Shown: positions 1 to 10,984, numbered from the stretch's first letter. The stretch: DNA of 25,526 bases from Microbotryum silenes-acaulis (GCA_003665825.1 QPFY01000062.1:1-25526); one strand, 5' to 3'. Program-made: numbers and translations. Notes: generated by a model from the letters alone, not told the origin.

Positions 1-987
1 TGCGTAAAGGAGCGTTTGGCCTGGTTCAGGCCCACCTTGTCCTTGACCTTGGCCTTGTTCGTGCTGTCTTCTTCTGCGTTGTTGTCCTCGTCGTGATGCT
101 GGCCCTTGCCGTTTTCGTTCGCGTCGGAGTTCACGTTGGTGTCGGGGCCCGCATCGGCGTCAAGTTCCTTGGCTTGCGGATCGGCGTGACTGGGAAGGGC
201 CCATACATCCGGGAGGGTTGGATCGTGCGCGACCGCAGCGTGGGTCAAGAGCACAACATCGGCCGTCTTCTCGGTCGTCTCCACGCGGTCAGGTGCGACG
301 CCGATGTATTGTGGCGAGTTCCGGCAGGCGACCAATCGCCGGTCTCCAGTCTAGAGGTCCAACAGTAAGACACACGGCAATGGAAGGCGAGTCAGCTCTC
401 GAAGGAATACACACCATCGAGTAGCCCAGGCGTCGACTGACCGTGTTGATGACACCTGCTATGACCTCGCCCAGCGCTTCTTCGGTGCCAATCTTGAACT
501 CCTTGGACCAGATCTTCTTAGCGAGCTCCTCAGCGGTCGGATGGCCGAAGAAGTAGGCCTCGAGGGCCGGACAATGTTTTTGGTCCATCTGGACCGCTTC
601 GGAGATCCTCCCGGCTCTGGCGGTTGCTCGCTCGTTCGAGGCCGGCTGTCGGCGCGGTTGTATCGGGGTCGAGTGGCTCGACGATACCAAGGGAGAGACC
701 GCGTCCCTCAGTTCAGCGAGGTCGTACGCGTTGGGGGTTGCGTGTGAGGGTGAGCTTGAGCTCGATGTCGCGGCCGAGTTTGTGGCTACAGAGGTCGAGG
801 GCGAGGGCGAGGGCGAGGGCGAGGTCGAGGTCGAGGCAAGAGCCTGAGCGGGCGAGTCGGCGCCGTGTGCCACGCGCGTCGCGTCCTTTTCAGCGAGGCG
901 CGCGCTCCTGCGCACTGGCCCTGTCGATGCGCCGGCGCTCTGGCGCGCGAGGTTCGTGCCTGCGCGGGCGGTCACTGCAACGGCCCC
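1..987 (-). CDS. FunK1-type fungal protein kinase, N-terminal part, cut by window edge
   Basis: This is the 5' part of a fungal-type (FunK1) kinase gene read leftward. Exon 1 is about 987-442 and exon 2 runs from 350 past base 1. The 91 nt intron at 441-351 has donor GTCAGT, a CTGAC branch and acceptor CTCTAG. Splicing it in phase 0 gives TGDRRLVACRNS, which matches TGDRRLVGCGNS at the same junction of the FunK1 gene at 15081-17554. Further matches to that gene are RRSARL near the N-terminus, the APDR...EKT motif and the LTHAAVA motif. Exon 1 has a Ser/Pro/Thr-rich linker built on a hexamer repeat, and exon 2 has an Asp/Asn/Glu-rich insert absent from the paralogue. Exon 2 is open for all 350 bases. 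The start is uncertain: the codon aligned with the paralogue's ATG is GGG at 987-985, and the nearest ATG (1018-1016) is in another frame. The catalytic part is outside the window. Confidence 0.75.
791..832. repeat. Hexanucleotide microsatellite GAGG(G/T)C x7
   Basis: Seven consecutive hexamers, four GAGGGC flanked by GAGGTC units. It lies in exon 1 of the left kinase gene. On the minus strand it encodes alternating Ser-Pro and Ser-Thr dipeptides, so copy-number changes would lengthen or shorten the linker without breaking the frame. Confidence 0.9.
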
Positions 988-1598
988 AATTCGGGCGTGG
1001 GCCAGTGGCGTCAGTCATACGAGTCAAAACAAGGCCAAGCTCGGTCCATTATGGGCCAACTCACTGTGAAGGCCCTGGGCGTGATGCAGTGGGTCACGGG
1101 GCAGTGGAGGCTGGACCGGCTGGTCACTAGCGGTGGCAGGTCTTGAATACGAGCAGGGAGTGGGAGGAGGTGAGGGAGAGCAGGATTTGAAGCGACTTTC
1201 CCTTCGTTGCGAAAGGTCGTTGCGGAAGGTCGAGACTGGTCGAGACCTCAACTACCTGTCATGAAAAAGGATTCCGCAACTCCCAACTTTGGACTCCGCG
1301 CGCCTCCGCCTTTCCCGCGAGGACCCCGAAAGCCAGCCACTGGAGGACCATGTGGAAGAACGCTCTTTATTGAAGTGTTTGTCCCATCATTTTTACACCC
1401 TATTTTAGCCCAAAGATGTCGGCTTTACACATGCGCCTCAAAATATCACCAAAAGTTGTTCTACAGGCTCCAAAAGTTGCTCAAGAGTCGTCGAAAACGC
1501 GTTCCGAGCGTTTGCGGGCGCCCGGCGGCCGATCGAAAGTGGCTTGCCGCGCGCGACTTCGGCTGGTCTCCCGGCCTCAAAAGCTGGGTGGCGTGGGC

Positions 1599-1670
1599 CG
1601 CGGTTGGACGATACGTAGTCGTCGCGGTTGAACGATACGCAGTCGTCGCGGTTGAACGATACGCAGTCGT
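1599..1670. repeat. Tandem repeat, 3 x 24 bp
   Basis: Three head-to-tail 24 bp units start at 1599, 1623 and 1647, each built on CGCGGTTG(G/A)ACGATACG. Units 2 and 3 are identical and unit 1 differs at two bases. The unit is a multiple of three, but no convincing gene contains it. Confidence 0.9.
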
Positions 1671-1808
1671 TGACGGGCCCAATGACTCAATGACCTGTCG
1701 ACCATCAATCATATGGAACGGCACAGTACCCTCAATGAGGTGGGTGGAATAGCATCCCTTCTTGCTCGGTCGTATTGCGACTACAGGCGGTCGGCGCCGA
1801 GCGGCAGA

Positions 1809-1828
1809 CGCGTCGACGCGTCGACGCG
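1809..1828. repeat. Perfect 20 bp palindrome of overlapping SalI/MluI-like cores
   Basis: Bases 1809-1828 read the same on both strands (CGCG, GTCGAC, GCGTCGAC, GCG overlapping). It lies about 15 bp left of the first base alignable between R1 and R2. It may be a chance product of a CG/TCGA-rich region or the remnant of a protein-binding site. Confidence 0.6.
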
Positions 1829-1841
1829 ACAGCCAACGATC

Positions 1842-4295
1842 GAAATCCGTTTCGGGCTTCGGCCGTTCGCCGCGGGTGAGGCTCGGCCGACTCGAGGACT
1901 TGTAGACGGCGATAGGTTTATTGCGACATATTCACAATTACGATACGCCTAATTTGTGCTATCCTGCATCGTGCTTTCGAATATACTCAATCACGCTAGG
2001 TGCGTTGTGGCCTCGACGACTTTGGCGCGCGCGCGACACGGCTCCTTTGCCTCTCCCCACTCACTCGAACCACTCGAACCACTCGCACACCACTCGTACC
2101 ACCCGACTCGACTCGGCTCTGATCCCACTACACCACACCTCTACGAAACAACGCTATCTCTGCATCGCCCAATCGGCAAGATGCAGCTCGATCACTCTCG
2201 ACGGGCGCTCGACGTGTGCCTTGGTGCGGGCTCACGCGGGCACGGTGCGACGTCGCACGACACGACGATCAACAACTCCGACATCGTCGTCTTCGGCACG
2301 ATACGATGGGCAGATCGATACGAGAGGGAGTGGTCACTTTCAGCAGCGTACTAACTACGTCGATGCATCGCTCGAGCGTCCTCGGTCGGACACATGCTCG
2401 GTCAGCGCATCGCCTCGATCACCCCCGATCGCCCACAAGCTACTCGACCGATGCGTGTGGTGAGTACTTCACTCAGATACTTTCAGCTCACACCCCATCC
2501 GCTCACCTCAGGTTTGTCTTTGCTGCTCAGCACTCTAGTTTAGATCGCGCGTTGGCCGACTCGCTGGCATCCGAGCTTCGCACCGAACCGCTCTGTGACT
2601 TGTACGACCATACTCTGCGATCACAATGCCACGTCCTCATCAGTAACATCAACGTGATTGTCCCCCCTTCCTGAGGCCTCGCATCGATGTACACATCACT
2701 CGACCCACATTGCCGCACTGTCGGCCTGTGAGGATCACCTCGGCCACCCCCACATCGTTCACCGTTCACTCGCGTCGTCAACGTCGACCGATCGCTCGAA
2801 TGCAATCACTCGCTGTCACATCGGGTCTCTTCGACGAGTCTCACCGACGTGGCAAGCTTGGAGTTTGTCGGAACATCTGTTGCTCGACTCGGCGACCATT
2901 TGATTGATGCCCGTCCGACGCTTCGCACCCAGCATCGAACCTCGGTCCGATCGACCGATCAACCGACCGAACTGACAAACCTCTTCCGCCCGATCTCGCC
3001 CTCGCCCCGTCCGTGCTCATCCCATCACCACGACGTGCGAAGTAACAACTCGTTCGCCCCTCGCGATGGCTTCCTCGACCGCCTCAACCGTCGACCTTCC
3101 ACCGTACTCGTGCTCGATCGCCATAGACTCATTGTTATCAACTGACCTGACCTACTCATCATGAGCGCCGACCCCACGATCGCCCCATTCTCGAATCCTA
3201 TGGCAATTCACCTATCGATACGATTCACCTCACCCCATGTTGTTCTGTATCGCCGCACCCGAGCTCGACACTATCCCGTGATCTTCACTTCCACACCGGC
3301 GGGTCAGCTCGATCAATCAGGACCCCAGTCTGGTATGCTCTCCTCTCCAACCCGGGTGTCCATCGTCTCGAGTCTCTTCAATACTGACGCCGTTTCAAAC
3401 ACTCATCTGTGTTTCACAGCACTGCCCCGACATTGTTGGCGCGCTAGATCCGACTCACACGTCGCCCATCCTCAGCTTCGCACCGACTTGCTCAAACATC
3501 TCCTCCACCCCATGCCCCGAGCTTGGGATTCAATACTACAATCGCCAATACGACTTCGCTCGACCCGAGTTCTGTCATTTTCTTGGGATCAGCTTGACTC
3601 TTCGGCGCTCTTTTTGGCTGGCTTCCCACTCGAGCCATTTCATCGAGCAGCTTCGTCTCGGCTCGAACCGTTCGGCACTCCGATGATCAGCTGGACCCGT
3701 CCATCTCTCAGGCAACTTGCTTCGGTTATACCGAAGCGACGATCGAGCACTACTCGATGGACGATCAAGCACCAACTGACATGGGTCCGCCTCGATGTGC
3801 CCACCCTGCCCGAATCGCCACTCGACCTCGCTCGATCAACTCGAGCTTTAACTCGACGATACTTCGAACATCGACAGCCCTTCCTTTCTGACAGCCGTCA
3901 TGACCGGATCACGTGCTCGACCACCGACGACGGGCTCAGACCGCCCACAGTGAGCCATTCAATCGGAGCCCTCGCTTGAGTTGCACTCTTTGCTGACGAG
4001 ATCAAGATCTGTCGCGTCACTGCACAGTGTAGATTGTTGGTCACGAATGACCCGGACTAGGAGCGCTCCTTCGAACGGAACTTCGCAGCGATGCTTACAA
4101 GCTCGCACGCCCAGCATTCGAGCCCGCAGATCACCATCCCTCGGTACCTCTCGCGACCAGTTTGAAACACGAGTGCGTCGATGTCGAGATGGGAGACCCG
4201 CATTGCCTCAAGCACTATCACCCCGTCTCGACCCCGCCGCGACTCACTCAATCGCCGGCCCTCGTGATCCGGCTCGTCGAGTCATCCGTCCACAC
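1842..4295 (+). repeat. Dispersed non-coding repeat R, copy R1
   Basis: By eye this stretch aligns with the region starting at 20005. Block a (1842-2905) matches 20010-21055, from the shared head TTTCGGGCTTCGG, through GAGGACTTGTAGACG, to the shared GTTTGTCGGAACAT. Block c (3895-4160) matches 22310-22570, and block d (4172-4295) matches 21062-21185. I found no counterpart for 2905-3890. The plus strand is strongly pyrimidine-biased and dense in CTCGAC/TCGA. Open frames exist, but they break between the copies. I recognise no transposon protein, LTR or terminal inverted repeat. It ends abruptly against the Helitron coding sequence. Confidence 0.75.
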
Positions 4296-6611
4296 CACTG
4301 AGCGCTGCCCTAACCCGAGACCGATCGACTTAACTATATCCGCTTTCGTCAAGAAAACCTGCGCTTCACCACGGCGCAGGGCATCACCGGACGCCGTTGC
4401 CAACGGTTTGACCTCGGATCAAATCGGACGTTCGGTGATATTGGGGTGGACGTTCAAGAATAGCCCGCGGGAGGTCACGCAGCGTTACCAAGATGCGATG
4501 GCGTGCGTCATCAAGTATGGGAAGCCTTCGCTATTCATCACGGTGACGTGCAACCCCGAATGGCCGGAAATCAAGGCTGCACTGGGGCCGAACGACAAAG
4601 CATGCAACCGTCCGGATCTCATTGCACGAGTGTTTGAAGCCAAGCTGAACCAACTCTGCGACGACGTTTTTGGCAACAAGCAACGTGCAGGCTGTTTTGG
4701 CGTGGTTCTGACGCATACACATGTGATTGAGTATCAGAATCGGGGCCTGCCACATGCCCATATCCTCATCACCCTCGCGCCGGACGATCATCCTTTGTCG
4801 ACGGAAGCGATCGACAAGATGATCTCGGCCGAGATACCCGATCCTTCGCGCTATCCTGATCTCCACGAGACCGTCACAAAGCACATGCTGCATGGCAAGT
4901 GTGGCGGAAACTCGACTCAGCCCTGCATGGAGAAGGACAAGTACGGTAACCCGAGGTGCAAGCGCCATTTTCCTCGCGAACAGAACCCCCACACCCCGCA
5001 TGCACCCTGAGGGCTACCCGTGGTATCGCCGACGCTTTCGCCACGCCGTTGTCAAGGGGGGTGTCATCTACAACGATGGTGACTGCGTGCCGTACTCGCC
5101 TTATCTTTGCGCCAAGTACAACGCGCATATCAATGTGGAGGCTGTGACAACGATCGGCGCGATCAAGTACCTCTTCAAGTATGTGTACAAAGGTCCGGAT
5201 CGAGCTGTGGCGCGTGTTGAGCATGCAGCGAACTGTGAAGGGGCCAGCGAGGAGGAACCGGTTCGAGATGAGATCAACGAGTTTCGTCGAAGGTCGCTAC
5301 ATCAGTGCTCCAGAAGCGGTCCACCGCCTATTCGGATTCTCGACCGGTAGAGTGTGGCCGCCCGTCAATCGACTACCGGTCCATCTGGAGCATCAACAAT
5401 CTGCAGATCAATCCCGACGAACCGCTGCCCCTCGACACTCCGCCCACTCGCTCCAAATTGACCGGCTTCTTCGACCTGTGCGCCGCAGCTCCCGACGGCG
5501 AGCTCACTGCCACGTTGCTCTACACGAATGTTCCCCGCTACTACTCCTGGAATAAGGAGAAGCTGCGCTGGAAGCGCCGAGTTCGTGATCGCAATGTCAT
5601 CGGACGAATCTACACTGTTTCACTGCGTAGTGGGGAGCGCTTTTACCTCAGACTGCTCCTCGAGGTTGTCATGGGTCCCACGTCGTTTGCGGATCTGCTC
5701 AAGTATGAAGACGCCGTGTATCCTTCGTACCGCGCCGCTTGCGCCGCTCGCGGACTTCTCGCCGACGATGGCGAGCATCACATCTGTCTTGGGGAAGCTG
5801 CGCAGATTGAGACCGGTGACCAACTACGCCGATTGTTCGTGTTCATGCTCATCCATGCGACAGTTGCCAACCCGCCAGCTTTGCTGGATCGTCACTTCGC
5901 TTCCCTTAGCGACGATGCCCGTTATCACATCGAACGCTATGAAGACGTGCCCGTCAACGATCAACCATCCGCCTGTGAACGCTCAACAAGATTCGTCTCC
6001 TCCTTGCGGCAAAGATCAAACTTTGGCCTTCTTTGATCTTCCGAGCTGACCGAGGACGAAGTGCGGCTGTTTGATCGTCTCGAGGAACGGCTTCCGCGTT
6101 TTGATCGCCAGCAATGTGCGCAAGATGCCGAAGCGGCGCGTGCCCGTCTGAATCACGACCAACGAATTGCATTTGACGAGTTTCTTCGCGCGGTCGAGCT
6201 CGATGTCGTCGATCAGATGCGCGACAACAACCTTGGGCCGGCAGCATGTGTTTTTCCTGCTTGCACCTGGGGGTACTGGCAAGACTTTCGTGGAAAATGC
6301 CCTTCTCGATACGGTGCGAGCTCGAGGCGACCAAGCGATCGCGGTGGCGTCCTCGGGAGTCGCGGCGTTGCTTCTCAAGGGAGGACACACGGTGCATTCG
6401 ACTTTTCGAATTCCACTCAACACGTCGCCAACCTCGACGTGTCCAGTCGACAGGGAGAGTGATCTCGCGCTGATGCTGCGTACCACCAAGCTCATCATTT
6501 GGGATGAAGCACCAATGGCGCATCGATTCGCGGTGGAAGCGGTCGATCGTTTGCTGCGTGATCTCCGAGAGACCGAGGAGCTCTTCGGCGGGGTGACAAC
6601 GATCTTTGCGG

Positions 6612-6674
6612 CTCAGTTGGGCTCTTCCGCTCCGCTCTGATCGACGGCATGCTGACGAGGTTTCCAATTTGTAG
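6612..6674 (+). other. Helitron intron with apparently mutated donor
   Basis: The helicase homology breaks after VTTIFA and resumes exactly at GDFRQCLPVVPKG. Removing 6612-6674 rejoins it in frame (phase 1). The 3' end has a GCTGAC branch-like site and TTTGTAG acceptor, but the 5' end reads CTCAGT where GTCAGT would be canonical. GTCAGT is the donor used by the left kinase gene. Loss of splicing would add stop codons, another lesion in this gene. Confidence 0.6.
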
Positions 6675-6919
6675 GGGACTTTCGCCAGTGCCTTCCTGTC
6701 GTTCCCAAAGGAACCTCCGGTCAAATCGTCGATGCATCCCTCATCAAGGCAGACTTCTGGCGCGACGTTCGTGTCTTGCGACTTACCGAGAACATGCGTC
6801 TCAGCTCGAACGCTGATGCGATGGACGAGGCTCAATTGGCTCGAACGCGCGACTTTGCGGAATGGCTACTCACCGTGGGAGATGGAACTGCCAACATGCA
6901 CCCATACGACAAGATTGCA

Positions 6920-6984
6920 GTACGTTTGGCTCCCCTCTTTTACCCAACCAACCGACACTAAGACCCCTTCTATCCGTTTCGCAG
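6920..6984 (+). other. Helitron intron, canonical ends
   Basis: A 65 nt intron with donor GTACGT, a CACTAAG branch-like site and acceptor TTCGCAG. Splicing joins MHPYDKIA to LPDYLLLPDG, restoring the helicase frame. The length and ends match those of the kinase introns. Confidence 0.75.
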
Positions 6985-7931
6985 CTGCCTGACTACCTGC
7001 TGCTTCCGGACGGTCAAAGAACGGCCGAAGGGTTGATCAACTTTGTCTACCCCGGTTTAAGGACCGTGAACAAGGAGTCCCTCGAAGACCTGATTCAGCT
7101 GTTCTCACGTCAGGCAATCCTAGCTCGCATAACGCAACGGTCGATCGCATCAATGCCAAGCTGCTGGAAGAGTTCAATGGCGACTACATCGAGTATCGCA
7201 GCGCAGACGAGGTCGTTGAGGCAGGCGAAACTGGGGGTGGAATGGCGCCTGAACTGATTTCGCCAGAGTATCTACATTCAATCAACCCATCCAACTTCCC
7301 CGCGCATCACTTGCGTCTCAAGGAAGGGATCCCCGTCGTTCTTCTTCGCAATTTGGACCCAGATGCGGGCCTCCGCAACGGTACCCGCCTGATCGTGTCG
7401 CACGCAAGATCGCGAGTCATTCAAGCCATCATCTTGACCGGAGATCGAGCGGGCACCACGGTCTTCATCCCTCGCGTGCGACTTGAGACAAATGCGACTA
7501 GCAGTCGCCAACTTGGTTTCACTATGCGCCGGCTCCAGTTCCCGCTTCGAGTTGCCTTGGCCATGACGATCAACAAAGCCCAAGGCCAATCACTCGATCG
7601 TGTTGGTGTCGATCTCTCCTACATCCCGTCTTCACTCATGGGCAGCTGTATGTGGCATTGTCTCGAGCCATGAGTGTTGATCGAATCAAGGTGCTACTGC
7701 CTTCTCGAGACCCGCCGATGATGACGACGACCTACAAGCCGTTGATCGAGCGCCAGGGCAATAAATGGAGAATAGTTTTGATGCTGTCCTTTGTATTGTG
7801 TGTTTTACCTTCCCTGAGATAATAAACCGTTTAATACTCCTCTCATCATTCCGGATCTCACTGTAACTATTTTACATCTGCTGAGTTCATGCACAGTATA
7901 CCGTTCGATTCTGCTATTTAATTTTCATCTT

Positions 7932-7958
7932 CCCGTTAATTTAACGGGTTCCCACTGG
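7932..7958 (+). mobile_element. Helitron 3' terminus: hairpin plus CTGG
   Basis: An 8 bp perfect stem (CCCGTTAA at 7932-7939, TTAACGGG at 7941-7948) is followed after six bases by CTGG at 7955-7958 and then a T. This is the canonical Helitron right end: a short hairpin about 10 bp before CTRR, with insertion ahead of a T. It sits 110 bp after the RepHel stop, on the expected side and strand. The 5' TC end was not found. Confidence 0.75.
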
Positions 7959-8153
7959 TAGATATATATATTCCCAGCTCCCAGTTACAAACTTAAGCTA
8001 CAAAGTGTCAAGTGATTGCTATTCGAGTGCAATCTGAAGGCCCTCCGGCAAGAGGTCACGCCAAAGGCTGCTGAAATTAGGCTAAAATTGTGTCGACCTA
8101 CGGAAAAAAAAAATGTCGGCAAAGCCGCCTCACCTAAAAAACATGGCTTGGGT

Positions 8154-8198
8154 CCCAGAATCTCGACTTTCACAAAGGCGCGTCGACGAGATTCTGGG
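8154..8198. promoter_or_regulatory. 12 bp inverted repeat upstream of FunK1 copy 1
   Basis: The arms CCCAGAATCTCG (8154-8165) and CGAGATTCTGGG (8187-8198) are perfect complements separated by 21 bases, about 310 bp before the kinase ATG. The same structure is at 14724-14768 in copy 2. Position suggests an upstream regulatory or transcript hairpin, but function is unproven. Confidence 0.5.
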
Positions 8199-8510
8199 TC
8201 CTAAACCGGTCCAAACCGCGCACGCGCCTAGAAATGATTTCGGCCCAGCTGCAGAGTACTGCAGCGCGACAGCGCGACGGACTGCGATGGCGGAAGCCGA
8301 CCTGCATCCCTTCCTTTGACCAGCCACTGCAGTACATCTTCGCGCTCCCCCATCCGAGGTCCATCCACATTCTTCGTCCGTGTGTGAATCTCAGAGCTCC
8401 AAGTGGATCGACAGTCGACATCAACAGTGAGTCAAATGCCCTCCTACTGTTCGTTCCGCGTGGTCTGGCTGTTCAGTGTTGACCCAACATTGACCCATGG
8501 ACTGGACCCG

Positions 8511-10984
8511 ATGGCAATTGCAGTGCCTAGTCAGGACGCCCGGCGCTCGGACCAGTCCATCTCGGGCGAGGCGTCGTCGGGGCCCGAGATCCGAAGAAGC
8601 GCGCGACTGATGCAGATGCCCAACGCCGCGCCCCCCGCCCAAGCGCAATCGATGCGCGTCAACGCCAGAGACCGCGCGCCACGCCCGTCGGTCGGCACGT
8701 CTAGTCTTGCGCCCCCCGCCCAAGCGCCACCCAATCGCTTCCGACCCACCTGCCCAGCTCGTCGGCTCGCACCCCGTCGACGCCGACGCGCGGGCCTATT
8801 AACCACTACAAGGCTCGACCAGGACGAACAAGTCGTTCAAGCGAGGCCGTAGGCCTGTCAGGCATGTCGGGCCTCGTCGATGCTTTACCACGCTCGAGTC
8901 CGATGAAGTCGAGTCCCGTTGTGTCGATGTCGGCCACGGCGGAAGCGAGGGAGCAACAGCTCTTTGCCCACATGGGCAAACCTCGACTCTCGAAGGCGAT
9001 GGACAAGTACTTCCTTGCCACGCCTTCCACCTACGAAGCCAAGATCCTCAAACCGACGAAGAAACTGGGGACGGAGGCTGCGATGAGAGAGATCGCTAAC
9101 GCGATCAAGGATGTGGTGAGTGCCCCGATGCTATCGCTTGGCTTCGACCGCACGAGTATGACTGACCACTGTGTCCCGATCATTGATGCACCCGGGTGTA
9201 GACTGGTGATCGACGTCTGGTCGGATGCGGCAACTCGGGTAGCCACATTAAGCTGGCGCCCGATCGCGGGGAGCAGGAGAAGACGCCCGACGCCGTCATA
9301 TTGACGCATGCGGCGGTGGCCGCTTCCCCCGATCTTCCGTTCGTTTGGGCGCAGTCAGAGCACCCAAAGTCGACGGAAGGCACGCCCCCGTCGCCTCAAC
9401 GCGCATACTCGCAAATTGCAGTGGCGATTGAGGTGAAAGAGAGCGACACGAAGAGCGCAGAAGCGCGTAACCAAGTGCTTAGGCGGCTACACATGATCTG
9501 CACGACCGCGCTCCGCGCCCACGCGATCGGGGTCACCCTTTGCGGGGACGTACTTCAAGTCTACCTCGTCAACGCGTGTGGGGTGTTCACGACGAGCGCC
9601 CGCAGGTGCGGTGAGGACGCGGTGCTGCTCCGGCGCGTGCTGTCACACCTCATCGAACTCGACGACAACGGGCTCGGGATGCTGGCCTCGACGAACGAGG
9701 TCGACGATGGTTTCGGCAATTTTGTCGTCTCGGACAAGTTTCTCCCACCCCGCGCCCACGATTTCGAGTCCGAGCTCGGCGATATCTCAGATCTCGAGAT
9801 CCAGGAGCTCCTCTTCCGACGTCGAAGCTGCACGGGTCGTGCAACCTCCGCTTTCCGCGTTACCGCAAGACACGCGCCTGTCGACCCCACGTCGATCAGC
9901 TTGCCTACATCTGCCACCGAGTACGCCATGACAGTCGCATGGGTCGAGCAATCCCGCCTCGACGATGCGATTGCCCTACGTCGCAAGATGCACGCTGCGT
10001 CGCGTATCGACACCGAGGGTTTAAGCCTTAGCGCCGGCATCTACCGGGACGACTTCCGCACGCTTCCAGCTTTCTTCGGTGATGATGAAAGCTTCGATGA
10101 TATCGGGCCCCGGGCACTCGAGGTGGTCTTCCACCGACAGTGTTATCGGCCCCTCAACACGGCGACCACGACCAGGGAACTCGCCCAGGCCGTACTTGGA
10201 GTCGTCAAAGGTGAGCACGGGGATCAACTGGGCGGCGTTGCGTTTGCGCTCCCTAGCCGACACGCGCGTTCCCATGACAATGCAGGACACCGAAACCTCT
10301 ACAAGCTGGGGTATATCCACCGGGATATTTCGTACGGCAATGTCGTCATCGACCGCGACGGTTTCGGCGTCCTTATCGACTATCACCTCGCCGTCCCGCA
10401 TGATCGACCTTGCACCGAGCTGCACCACAGAATACGATCCGTGCGTCCTCCCCTCTGTATGTTTCTCCGACTGAAGTTTCTGACCAGCACTAACCTTTGG
10501 ACTATACGACGTCTGACAGGGCACCTGGCCCTACCTCGCCTGCTCGATCCTCGCCCAACCGAACGAGCCACTCGGTGTCGTCCATGAACGATGGCACGAC
10601 ATCGAGTCGCTGTTCTACGTCGTGATGGAAATCTCGTTTCGCGAGCCGTACCAGGGTGACGAGAAAGTCCTCGTGATGACGCCGAAGGGTGAGACTACCT
10701 GGGGGAAATGGGACAATGCTTTGGCGGAAGAAGCCTGCGACGCCAAATACATGCTTCGCTCAAACACCAGGTATCACAGCCTTTTGAAAGCCTGTGCACA
10801 ACGATGGACGAACATCAAGCAACTGGTTGATATCTTGCGACATCATTGTGGTCTCGATAATCAGTTCAATGATCACGAGGTGGCGGCGGAAGATGCCAAG
10901 CTGGGGGAGTTGTGGGGTCCATCCAAGGCGATGTCGCACGAGTCCATCATCTCGGACATTGAGCAGCTGCTTCCCTTGCTGTGA
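8511..10984 (+). pseudogene. FunK1-type fungal protein kinase, copy 1, two frameshifts
   Basis: This is the near-identical partner of the gene at 15081-17554. Expected exons are 8511-9115, 9202-10210, 10286-10456 and 10520-10984. It has the same catalytic loop YIHRDISYGN, the DFG-equivalent LIDYHLA and, in the last exon, GTWPYLACS and HDIESLFYVV. Relative to copy 2 it lacks one C at 8725-8726 in exon 1 and has an extra C in the run at 10450-10453, six bases or fewer before the intron 3 donor. Each change breaks the frame. The last exon is open and differs from copy 2 by many substitutions but no indel, so it was under coding constraint until recently. Both lesions could instead be sequencing errors in C-rich contexts, in which case the gene is intact. 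Kinase assignment is firm; pseudogene status is moderate. Confidence 0.8.

Larger units (their letters stand above)
988..1841. other. Intergenic stretch, no gene recognised
   Basis: This stretch lies between the left kinase gene and repeat R1. Short open frames exist on both strands but none shows a domain, a good start or a paralogue in the window. It should contain the promoter of the leftward kinase. I see no clear TATA box. It holds the 24 bp tandem repeat and the 20 bp palindrome listed separately. Confidence 0.5.
4317..7822 (+). pseudogene. Helitron RepHel protein (Rep endonuclease + PIF1-like helicase), decayed and 5'-truncated
   Basis: This is the rolling-circle transposition protein of a Helitron. 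In order: the Helitron_like_N end (ETDRLNYIR, then RYQDAM and LFITVTCNPEWPEI); the HUH motif GLPHAHIL with both histidines at 4753-4761; the Rep tyrosine motif KYLFKYVYKG with tyrosines at 5168 and 5180; Walker A APGGTGKT at 6263-6286; Walker B IIWDEAP near 6494; LRLTENMRL; MTINKAQGQSLDRVGVDLS; and the C-terminal HGQLYVALSRA at 7637-7669, ending at TAA 7820-7822. Homology passes between frames near 4389, 5000, 5283, 5410, 6045, 6250, 7120 and 7630, so there are about eight frameshifts. An intron at 6920-6984 (GTACGT...GCAG) is intact. A second, at 6612-6674, appears to have lost its donor G. The protein normally starts well upstream of ETDRLNYIR; that part is replaced by repeat R1. It is not expected to make active protein. 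Confidence 0.92.

Noticed and set aside
289..975. Single 228-codon minus-strand protein at the left edge
   Set aside because: Its last 50 or so residues are an intron read-through. Splicing 441-351 restores homology to the other FunK1 genes, and its apparent start is GTG.
3161..3979. 272-codon plus-strand open frame in R1
   Set aside because: Low-complexity Arg/Ser/Thr/Leu translation typical of C/T-rich DNA without stops. It ends inside block c, which is shared with R2 but not in a conserved frame.
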